This document shows positions 7,225-13,964 of a stretch of DNA of 27,353 nucleotides, one piece after another. The position numbers and the translations under genes are program-made. Where the stretch lies: positions 1 to 27,353 of the forward strand of contig JBFLYC010000039.1 of NCBI GenBank assembly GCA_040756735.1. The letters are read 5' to 3'. Below the pieces are notes generated by a model. The model searched no databases and had not been told where the DNA came from. It saw only the letters and a list, made by a program, of their open reading frames with translations. The DNA comes from JBFLYC01 sp040756735. Lineage in GTDB: Bacteria > Bacillota > DSM-16504 > Desulfitibacterales > Desulfitibacteraceae. Within the stretch, counting starts at the first letter, position 1; every line of letters begins with the position of its first letter.

Positions 7225-8082
7225 GTGTTTAAAAATCCTAATGATGTAATTAAAAAACTTGAATTAGAGAATTACCTAATTAATGATAAAATAGCCACAA
7301 GTGTATTTTTAGCATGCTCTTTGAACAAACCTCTATTAGTTGAGGGACCTGCAGGGGTGGGAAAAACAGAGTTGGGAAAAGCTATAGCACATGCCACAGA
7401 TGGCAATCTAATTAGGCTGCAGTGTTACGAAGGTTTGGATGAAGCAAAGGCATTATACGAATGGAATTACCAGAAACAATTGTTATATATATTAAGTATG
7501 CACAAAACTGAAGGAGTATTATGGAAAGATATAAAAGAAAGTATTTATGAACCGGATTTTATTTTTGAAAGGCCATTGTTAAAAGCATTTCTTTCAGATA
7601 AGCCTACAATTCTGCTAATCGATGAAATCGACAAAAGTGATGATGAATTCGAGAGTTTCCTGTTGGAAGCCTTGTCTGAATACCAAATAAGTATTCCAGA
7701 ATATGGTGTGATAAAAGCTAAAAGCTGTCCATTTGTACTGCTGACAAGTAATAATCAAAGGCAATTGAGCGATGCTCTAAAAAGAAGGTGTCTATATTTA
7801 TATATTGATTTTCCAGACATTGAAACTGAAGTAGCAATTTTAACCTTAAGGGTCCCTGAACTTAAGAGGGAACTTGCATGCAAATTGGTAGCTTATGTTC
7901 AGACATTAAGAAAGCTTGATCTTAGAAAAGCCCCTAGTATAGCAGAAACAATTGACTGGGCAAAGGCGATTATCGCCCTAGGAAAAGATGATCTAGATAA
8001 GGAGACTATCCAAAAAACAATTAATTTACTTGTTAAATACTATCAGGATCTTAAAAAAGTTGAAAGAAAAATCCTGAGCTAG
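7225..8082 (+). CDS. MoxR-type AAA+ ATPase
   Basis: A 285-residue AAA+ ATPase of the MoxR/CoxD type. These proteins usually work as chaperones with a VWA-domain partner to insert metals or remodel target complexes. Walker A is GPAGVGKT (residues 41-48), Walker B LLIDEID (Asp near 133), sensor 1 the Asn of LTSNN, and an arginine-finger region follows in LKRRC. I prefer GTG 7225, five bases after AGGGTGG. In-frame GTGs at 7216 and 7207 also exist, the latter overlapping the HAD stop. The gene immediately downstream is its VWA partner, 17 bases away. No cox or mox substrate genes are in the window, so the client is unknown. Confidence 0.88.
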   Translation: MFKNPNDVIKKLELENYLINDKIATSVFLACSLNKPLLVEGPAGVGKTELGKAIAHATDGNLIRLQCYEGLDEAKALYEWNYQKQLLYILSMHKTEGVLWKDIKESIYEPDFIFERPLLKAFLSDKPTILLIDEIDKSDDEFESFLLEALSEYQISIPEYGVIKAKSCPFVLLTSNNQRQLSDALKRRCLYLYIDFPDIETEVAILTLRVPELKRELACKLVAYVQTLRKLDLRKAPSIAETIDWAKAIIALGKDDLDKETIQKTINLLVKYYQDLKKVERKILS

Positions 8083-8099
8083 AAAGAGGTAGCACCAAA

Positions 8100-9494
8100 A
8101 TGAAAACAAAGATTTTAGAGTTTGTGGGATTACTTAGAAAGGCAGGGTTAAGAATTACATCTGGAGAAGTTTTAGATTGTTTGGTAGCTATCAAAATACT
8201 TGGTTTTGAAAAAGAGACCTTTTTTAATTGTCTTCAAACAACCCTAGTTAAAGAAACAAAAGACTTGAAGGTATTTTATAAGATTTTTCATTTGTACTTT
8301 CAAGATTACTTAGAAATAAAAGAAATTAATAAATTCTTACAGAAATATCCTCAATTTACCGGAACAGAGAAAGCTTTCTCTCTTAATGCTGATAGAAAGG
8401 GAATAGCCAGGTCAGGAGTAGGCGGTCCGACTCCTGACCTATTTTATGCAATTACACAGGGGGAATTTGCCTCATTACAAAAACATATAGAATTATTAGT
8501 ACAAAAACAAATGGACTTGTCTATTGATGAAGCATTTTATAATGTGGAAAGCATAACAAGAAATATTCAAATAGAACTGGAATGGTTCATGGCTTTAAGC
8601 AAGTTAGAAAGAACACTTGAATGTAATCTAATTTCCTTAGAATACTATCAAAAATTATTAGTAGAATTGGATCACCTTAAAGAATGGATTAAAACAAAAA
8701 TAGAGGGGAAAATAATTGAAAAATATGATAGTGAAGCTTTGGAAAAAATAGCAGAAAGTGAAAATTTATATAAAAAAGACTTTATCTGTTTGAACCCCAA
8801 TCAAGTTCAAGAACTAGAGAAAAGAATTAGGCAGCTTGGGGCAAAGCTCGCTACCAAGAAAAGCCATAGGTTGCGACCAGCTAAAAACGGTCGAGTAGAT
8901 TTGAGGCGTGTAGTGAAGGTTGCTTTGCAATGTGGTGGAATACCTATTAAATTAAAATTTGTCAATAAAAAAGTATGCAAGCCACAACTTGTTTTACTGT
9001 GTGATATTTCCGGATCAGTGGCACAATTTAGCAGATTCATGTTACAGCTTGTTTACCTTTCTCAAGCCGCATTTAGAGATGTTAAGGTTTTCGTCTTCAT
9101 TGACCACTTGGTCAATGTAACAGATCTATTTAAACATATGGATATTGATGATATTTTGGCTGAATTGCCTTATCTTACAAAGGTTAGTGAAACAGGCTAT
9201 TCACATTTTGGAAATGTTTTTAATGAGTTCTATCATGGATTTATTGATATCTTAAATGATAAAACGACAATAATTATTCTGGGGGACGCCAGAAACAATT
9301 GGAGACCATCAGGTTTGTCATATTTAGCTGAAATGAAACAAAGATGTTATAGGTTAATTTGGATGAACCCTCAGCCAAGAGAAGAGTGGAATAGTAAAGA
9401 CAGTATTATAGGTATTTATGAAAAAAACTGTAGCAAAGTTTTTGAGTGCAGGAACATGGAGCAGTTAGAAGGACTTATTAAAAAAATTTTTTGA
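8100..9494 (+). CDS. VWA domain-containing protein (CoxE-like)
   Basis: The product has 464 residues. The N-terminal 250 residues are helical and charged. The C-terminal half carries a von Willebrand A domain with the metal-ion site DISGS at residues 302-306, the downstream Thr in ETGYSHFG and the Asp in ILGDARNNW. This matches the CoxE/DUF58-like partners of MoxR ATPases. It has no signal peptide or membrane helix, so it is cytoplasmic. It follows the MoxR gene by 17 bases with ribosome binding site AAGAGGT, so the two proteins are probably made together and form one chaperone pair. The pair follows guaB and a HAD gene, an unusual setting. Family call is confident; the client is unknown. Confidence 0.87.
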   Translation: MKTKILEFVGLLRKAGLRITSGEVLDCLVAIKILGFEKETFFNCLQTTLVKETKDLKVFYKIFHLYFQDYLEIKEINKFLQKYPQFTGTEKAFSLNADRKGIARSGVGGPTPDLFYAITQGEFASLQKHIELLVQKQMDLSIDEAFYNVESITRNIQIELEWFMALSKLERTLECNLISLEYYQKLLVELDHLKEWIKTKIEGKIIEKYDSEALEKIAESENLYKKDFICLNPNQVQELEKRIRQLGAKLATKKSHRLRPAKNGRVDLRRVVKVALQCGGIPIKLKFVNKKVCKPQLVLLCDISGSVAQFSRFMLQLVYLSQAAFRDVKVFVFIDHLVNVTDLFKHMDIDDILAELPYLTKVSETGYSHFGNVFNEFYHGFIDILNDKTTIIILGDARNNWRPSGLSYLAEMKQRCYRLIWMNPQPREEWNSKDSIIGIYEKNCSKVFECRNMEQLEGLIKKIF

Positions 9495-9567
9495 GACTAT
9501 TTGGCAGGACTTATCTGCCATGATCTCGAATATTAAATAAAATATAAACAATAACGGGGGTGGGGCA

Positions 9568-9993
9568 ATGCTCTTTAGACATTGTGCCGGTGGTGTGGTA
9601 TTTTGGAAGGACAAGGTACTTTTAATTTTAAATGATAAAGGTGAATGGAGTTTACCAAAAGGAATTATCCGGCACGGTTATACAGCCGATGAAGTGGCAT
9701 TAATGAGGGTAAATAACGAAACAGGAGTTACTGCTAAAATTATTGAGTCGGCTGGAGATACAAGTTATGAATTTTATTCGATTTCCCGTCAAAAGCCTGT
9801 GTGCAATATGATCACATGGTTCATTATGGAAGCCAAGGATGATTTGGTAGAACTAAATCCGGATGATGGGTTATCCGATGGGGGATTTTACCATATCGAA
9901 GAAGCATTAAAAAGAATTACACATAATCAAGAGAAAGCTCTGGTAAGGATTTCTCACCAAAAATTAAAAGCATTATCGAAAATAGGAGCTTAG
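9568..9993 (+). CDS. Nudix-fold protein with degenerate Nudix box
   Basis: A 141-residue protein with a clear Nudix fold start (CAGGVVFWKDKVLLI, then GEWSLPKG) and the usual beta-helix order. The Nudix box normally reads G-x5-E-x7-RE-U-x-EE-x-G-U. Here the first Glu is Tyr, RE is MR and EE is NE (residues about 32-54), leaving one of the metal-binding acids. Hydrolysis of nucleoside diphosphate derivatives is therefore doubtful, and a ligand-binding or otherwise altered role is possible. The start is ATG 9568, directly after a G-rich ribosome binding site (GGGGGTGG). The sequence is otherwise intact with no stop codons, so it is not an obvious pseudogene. It stands between the VWA gene and nfeD. 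Confidence 0.82.
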   Translation: MLFRHCAGGVVFWKDKVLLILNDKGEWSLPKGIIRHGYTADEVALMRVNNETGVTAKIIESAGDTSYEFYSISRQKPVCNMITWFIMEAKDDLVELNPDDGLSDGGFYHIEEALKRITHNQEKALVRISHQKLKALSKIGA

Positions 9994-10008
9994 AAAAAGC
10001 CTTGCTTG

Positions 10009-10040
10009 CCCTGTGGTATTTTCCCATGGGGTTTAATTAT
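10009..10040 (+). terminator. Possible terminator between the Nudix gene and nfeD
   Basis: An 8-bp stem CCCTGTGG / CCATGGGG (including wobble pairs) with a seven-base loop is followed by TTTAATTATA. It is weak because the T-tract is short. Confidence 0.3.
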
Positions 10041-10060
10041 AAAGTGGAGGTAGTCTGTTT

Positions 10061-11434
10061 ATGAAACTTACTCCTTGGCGAGGTTGGGGATTTGATCGCA
10101 TGATTGACAGCCTGAAAACAAAGATACTCAGTATTATGTTTATTATTTCTTTATCAGTTATATTTAGCACAAACAATTTGATACCTGCAGCAGCTTCAAC
10201 AGGTACAGGTTCTTTAATTGTTGTAAATGTTGAAGGTATGGTAACTGCTGAGCACCAAAGGGCCGATGGAATAATTGTTTTGCTTAATACCCCCGGGGGG
10301 TTAGTAACTGCGACCCTAGATATTTTACAGGAGTTCTTAACGAGCAAAGTGCCAGTGATAACTTATGTGGCTCCCCAGGGGGCTATTGCAGCTTCAGCAG
10401 GGACATTTATTCTGATAAGTGGACACATTGCTGTTATGTCTCCTGGAAGCACATGTGGCGCTGCCATGCCTGTTTCCATGTCCCCAGGAGGCGATAGTTC
10501 ACAGGCGGTTGAAGAAAAAACAATAAACTTTTTAGCCGGTCACATGAAAAGTATAGCTCAGGAGAGGGGCAGACCTGAAGACTTAGTTGAAAAGTTTGTC
10601 ACAGAAAACCTTACTTTAGACTATAGAGAAGCATTGGAGGCTGGAGTTATAGATTTAATATCACCAAACTTAGATGACATGCTGGAAAAAATACATGGAA
10701 AAATAATTATTATTGATAATAAAGAAGTTTCACTTAATACGTTAGGCGCTAAAACTGATTTTCTGAAAATGTCAACCATGGAAAGGATAACCCATATCAT
10801 CAGTAATCCCCAGGTTGCATTTGTATTACTTTTGCTAGGTATATATGGACTCATAATTGGTTTTAATTCGCCTGGATCTTTTTTCCCAGAAGTTCTTGGT
10901 GCAATCAGTCTGATTCTAGCTTTTTTTGGTTTAGGAATGTTTGAAGTAAATATTCTAGGTGCGCTTCTAATTATATTAGGAATTATTCTATTGATAGCAG
11001 AGGTGTTTACCCCTACTTATGGCGTACTTGCTGTAGGGGGTATAGTGAGCATGGTACTCGGCATAATTTTTTTACCAATTGAACCCATGATGCCTGTACA
11101 ATGGTTTCTTAAGTTTAGATTAATGGCCATAGGAATTGGCGTTTCAAGTGCAGTACTAATGGTTATTATGCTATCTGGAATTGTCAGACTTAAAGGTAAA
11201 AGACTTTATCATGGTACTGAAGAGTTTACTGGGGAAAATGCATTTGTTATTGAAGAGATTAATCCAGTTGGTCAGGTTAAGGTTAGAGGGGAAATATGGA
11301 AAGCCAGGGCAGAAGACAACCAACTAATTCCAGCAGGATACATGGTAAAAGTAAAAAAGAGGAAGGGAATGGAGGTAATAGTTGAGGTTTTGAATTCAAA
11401 ATCAAATTCAAATATAAACTTAGATATGGATTAA
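10061..11434 (+). CDS. nfeD: NfeD-family membrane-bound serine protease (ClpP class)
   Basis: A 457-residue NfeD1b-type protein. An N-terminal hydrophobic segment (about residues 21-46) is followed by a ClpP-like protease domain with nucleophile Ser112 in AIAASAGT and general base Lys153 in EEKTINF, then four membrane segments (about 245-375) and a C-terminal OB-fold domain (GEIWKARAED). The Ser-Lys spacing of 41 residues equals that I recall for the archaeal homologue PH1510. However, the segment between the first beta strand (VVNVEG) and ADGIIVLLNTPGG is only eight residues, where homologues carry about twenty, so part of helix 1 is missing. The ATG start follows GTGGAGG. It lies upstream of its usual partner, a slipin, which is itself interrupted. 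Such proteases cleave slipin/stomatin C-termini in known cases. Confidence 0.88.
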   Translation: MKLTPWRGWGFDRMIDSLKTKILSIMFIISLSVIFSTNNLIPAAASTGTGSLIVVNVEGMVTAEHQRADGIIVLLNTPGGLVTATLDILQEFLTSKVPVITYVAPQGAIAASAGTFILISGHIAVMSPGSTCGAAMPVSMSPGGDSSQAVEEKTINFLAGHMKSIAQERGRPEDLVEKFVTENLTLDYREALEAGVIDLISPNLDDMLEKIHGKIIIIDNKEVSLNTLGAKTDFLKMSTMERITHIISNPQVAFVLLLLGIYGLIIGFNSPGSFFPEVLGAISLILAFFGLGMFEVNILGALLIILGIILLIAEVFTPTYGVLAVGGIVSMVLGIIFLPIEPMMPVQWFLKFRLMAIGIGVSSAVLMVIMLSGIVRLKGKRLYHGTEEFTGENAFVIEEINPVGQVKVRGEIWKARAEDNQLIPAGYMVKVKKRKGMEVIVEVLNSKSNSNINLDMD

Positions 11435-11498
11435 GTATTCTGGTGTCGATTGCATATAGTAATTTTTCCATAATATAAAGATTAAAGGGGGTATCAAT

Positions 11499-12302
11499 TT
11501 GCTTGATTTAGCAGAAAAACTATTAGGTTTTGTTGGCGTTGCTGGATTTATAGTAATCGTTTTGAGTATGGCTGTTAAAATAATTCTTGAATATGAGAGG
11601 GGAGTTTTATTCAGGTTAGGTAGGTTAGTGGGAGTACGCGGTCCAGGTTTAATTTTTATCATTCCAATCATTGATAAAATCCAAAGGGTTTCGTTAAGAA
11701 CGGTGGTTTTTGACGTTCCACCCCAAGAGGTAATAACATAAGACAATGTTACCTGTAAGGTAAATGCGGTTTTATATTATAGGGTTGTATCAGCTGATAA
11801 GGCCGTTGTTAATGTTGAAAAATACCATGATGCAACCAGTCAGTATGCACAAACAACTCTACGAAGTGTTGTGGGGCAGGCAGATTTAGATGAATTGTTG
11901 TCTAAAAGAGAAAAGTTTAATAAAGTTATTCAACAAATTGTAGATGAGGCAACTGATCCTTGGGGTATCAAAGTAACTGCGGTAGAGATTAAAGATATTC
12001 TGCTGCCAACTGAAATGCAGAGGGCTATAGCAAGACAGGCTGAAGCTGAGCGCGATAGAAGGGCAATAGTAATACAAGCTGAAGGCGAACGCCAAGCTGC
12101 AGAGCGCATTGCACAGGCTACTAGTATATTAAATAAGGAAGAGGGCGCTTTAACCTTGCGGATGCTTAGGTCCATTACTGAGGCATCTAACGCCCCAGGT
12201 TCAACAATTCTATTCCCGTTACCTATGGAGTTCAGGTCATTGTTTCCTAATCTTAATGTTCAAAAAAATGAAACTCAAGAAAAACAGCTTGAAAATCTGT
12301 AA
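11499..12302 (+). pseudogene. Slipin (SPFH/stomatin family) interrupted by an internal stop
   Basis: Read through, the frame encodes a 267-residue slipin: a short N-terminal membrane anchor (about residues 8-28), the EYERGVLFRLGR start of the SPFH domain, the conserved VPPQEVIT, then VNAVLYYRV, a helical region rich in EAERDRRAIVIQAEGERQ and a C-terminal tail. Codon 81 (11739-11741) is TAA where relatives normally have lysine in ITKDNV; one A-to-T change from AAA explains it. The rest of the frame is undamaged. The start is TTG at 11499 behind AAAGGGGGT. The first part alone (80 residues) would lack most of the SPFH domain, and the later GTG at 11871 has a poor ribosome binding site. Alternatives are a sequencing error or readthrough. 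Confidence 0.85.
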
Positions 12303-12311
12303 GTTACTTAC

Positions 12312-12350
12312 ACTAAAAGGATATATGGGTTAATCATATATCCTTTTAGT
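12312..12350 (+). terminator. Intrinsic terminator after the slipin frame
   Basis: A perfect 16-bp stem ACTAAAAGGATATATG / CATATATCCTTTTAGT has a seven-base loop. The T-rich part lies inside the 3' arm and is followed by TGATTTC. It separates the nfeD-slipin operon from miaB and could act in both directions. Confidence 0.7.
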
Positions 12351-12476
12351 TGATTTCTACCCAACAAAGATTCCCTTGGAGGTTTAATTCCTTTTATAGT
12401 GATTCAATTTATATGAGTTAAGTTCCTGCCAATATGGGAAATTATTGAGATATTCTGGATTATATACATCAGGGTT

Positions 12477-12485
12477 GGTATAATA
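12477..12485 (+). promoter_or_regulatory. Extended -10 promoter for miaB
   Basis: TGGTATAAT matches the extended -10 pattern TG-n-TATAAT exactly and lies 45 bases upstream of the miaB start. The -35 region (around 12457) is poor, as is common with extended -10 promoters. Confidence 0.6.
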
Positions 12486-12530
12486 ATAAAGTATATCATG
12501 CAACTATCGAATTAGAAGAGGTGCTAATAA

Positions 12531-13877
12531 GTGTTTGAAGAGAGTAAAAAGTTTTATCCTAGTAAAAGATATCTAATTTTAACATATGGCTGCCAGATGA
12601 ATGAGCGAGATTCAGAAGTAATTGAGGGTTATTTGGATAACCTGGGCTATTGTCCTGCTGAAAATGAAAGAGATGCAGATCTAATCCTCTTAAACACCTG
12701 TTGTGTTCGTGAAAAAGCTGAGCTAAAAGTATTTGGTAAGTTAGGACAGTTAAAAAAACTAAAGGAAATAAATCCTGACTTAATAATCGGAATTTGTGGG
12801 TGTATGACTCAACAAGAAGAAGTCTTTCACAAAATCAAAACAAATGCGCCCTATGTTGATTTAATTTTTGGTACACATAATGTTCATCAATTACCAAGAT
12901 TAATAAGTCAAGTTGAAGAAGGCAACGATCCAGTATACGAGATATGGGAAACCGAGGGAGAAATTGTTGAGGGATTGGCAACAAAAAGAAAAGACAAGGT
13001 GAAAGCTTATGTTAATATCAGTTATGGCTGTAATAACTATTGTACATATTGTATTGTACCATATGTTAGAGGACGCGAAAGAAGTAGGCGTCCAGAAAAA
13101 ATAATTGAAGAAATTAATAGCCTTGCCGAAGAAGGCTATAAAGAAGTAATGCTCTTAGGTCAGAATGTGAATTCTTATGGCAAAGACTTGAGCATAGGGG
13201 TGGACTTTGCTGACCTGCTTATTGAAGTTGATAAGATCAAAAAGATTGATCGAGTCAGATACATGACTTCTCATCCAAAAGATTTTTCAGAAAAACTTGT
13301 AAAAACTATACCAAAATGTCAAAAGGTATGTGAGCATTATCATTTGCCAATTCAGGCGGGAAGTAATTACATTTTGAGAAAAATGAATAGGGGATATACA
13401 AGGGAGCAATATATAGAACTAATTGAAAGAATAAGAGATTCTTCACATAATTGTGCGGTTACAAGTGATATAATTGTTGGGTTTCCAGGTGAAACTGAGG
13501 ATGATTTTAAAAAAACATTGGACATTATTACAATGGTTAGATTTGATGTTGTATATTCCTTTGCTTATTCTTCAAGGAGAGGTACTTTAGCAGAAAAAAT
13601 GAAAGACCAGATTCCTCTAGATGAAAAGAAGCAAAGATTGCAGAAGTTGATGGATGTGCAAAATGAAATAAGTTTAGATATAAACAACAAGTTGGTTGGT
13701 AAAACAGTTGAGGTTCTGGTGGAAGGTAAGAGCAAATTTAACTGCAGCAAGATGACCGGTCGTACTAGGACTAATAAAATAGTTAATTTTGAAGGTGATG
13801 AAACTTTAATTGGGCAGTTAATAAATGTGAAGTTAATTCAGGCTCAAACATGGAATTTAACTGGAGAGCTCTTATAA
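12531..13877 (+). CDS. miaB: tRNA-2-methylthio-N6-dimethylallyladenosine synthase MiaB
   Basis: A 448-residue radical-SAM methylthiotransferase that converts i6A37 to ms2i6A37 in tRNAs reading UNN codons, acting after MiaA (encoded downstream at 18370). The N-terminal cluster-binding domain carries its three cysteines: Cys21 in TYGCQMNERD, one in NTCCVREKAE and one in GICGCMTQ. The radical-SAM domain has CNNYCTYC with Cys167, Cys171 and Cys174. A C-terminal TRAM domain (about residues 383-446) binds tRNA. The start is GTG at 12531, ten bases after AAGAGGTG. It has its own extended -10 promoter and a terminator directly after its stop, so it is transcribed apart from mutS although the gene order is conserved in Clostridia. 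Confidence 0.97.
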   Translation: MFEESKKFYPSKRYLILTYGCQMNERDSEVIEGYLDNLGYCPAENERDADLILLNTCCVREKAELKVFGKLGQLKKLKEINPDLIIGICGCMTQQEEVFHKIKTNAPYVDLIFGTHNVHQLPRLISQVEEGNDPVYEIWETEGEIVEGLATKRKDKVKAYVNISYGCNNYCTYCIVPYVRGRERSRRPEKIIEEINSLAEEGYKEVMLLGQNVNSYGKDLSIGVDFADLLIEVDKIKKIDRVRYMTSHPKDFSEKLVKTIPKCQKVCEHYHLPIQAGSNYILRKMNRGYTREQYIELIERIRDSSHNCAVTSDIIVGFPGETEDDFKKTLDIITMVRFDVVYSFAYSSRRGTLAEKMKDQIPLDEKKQRLQKLMDVQNEISLDINNKLVGKTVEVLVEGKSKFNCSKMTGRTRTNKIVNFEGDETLIGQLINVKLIQAQTWNLTGELL

Positions 13878-13909
13878 GCCGCAGTCTAACTGCGGCTTTA
13901 AATTTTTTT
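13876..13909 (+). terminator. Intrinsic terminator after miaB
   Basis: A 10-bp perfect stem AAGCCGCAGT / ACTGCGGCTT with a three-base loop is followed by TAAATTTTTTT. The stem begins within the miaB stop codon, and the T-tract reaches the -35 region of the mutS promoter. Confidence 0.85.
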
Positions 13910-13927
13910 CTTTAAAAAGCTATTATT

Positions 13928-13936
13928 TGTTATAAT
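13928..13936 (+). promoter_or_regulatory. Extended -10 promoter for mutS
   Basis: TGTTATAAT is a perfect extended -10 element. Transcription would start near 13943, at the ATG pair and G-run, which supports the downstream TTG at 13965 rather than ATG 13941 as the mutS start. No good -35 is seen. Confidence 0.6.
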
Positions 13937-13945
13937 ATTCATGAT

Positions 13946-13957
13946 GGGGGGGGGGAG
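13946..13957 (+). promoter_or_regulatory. G10 tract forming the mutS ribosome binding site
   Basis: Ten consecutive G residues (13946-13955) followed by AG give a GGGGGAG Shine-Dalgarno seven bases before TTG 13965. Homopolymer length here is prone to slippage, which would change the spacing or strength of this site. If ATG 13941 or 13944 were ever used, slippage would change the reading frame. Confidence 0.65.
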
Positions 13958-13964
13958 TACATAC

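Noticed and set aside
9502..9520. Hairpin TGGCAG...CTGCCA after the VWA gene as a terminator
   Set aside because: No T-tract follows it; it is only a short stem with no support for termination.
11930..12175. Minus-strand open frame within the slipin region
   Set aside because: It is a shadow of the Ala/Glu/Arg-rich helical part of slipin and has no start signals.
13941..13946. Tandem ATG at 13941/13944 as the mutS start
   Set aside because: It lies at or before the predicted transcript start, has no ribosome binding site, and would add an unusual Gly-run not seen in MutS.
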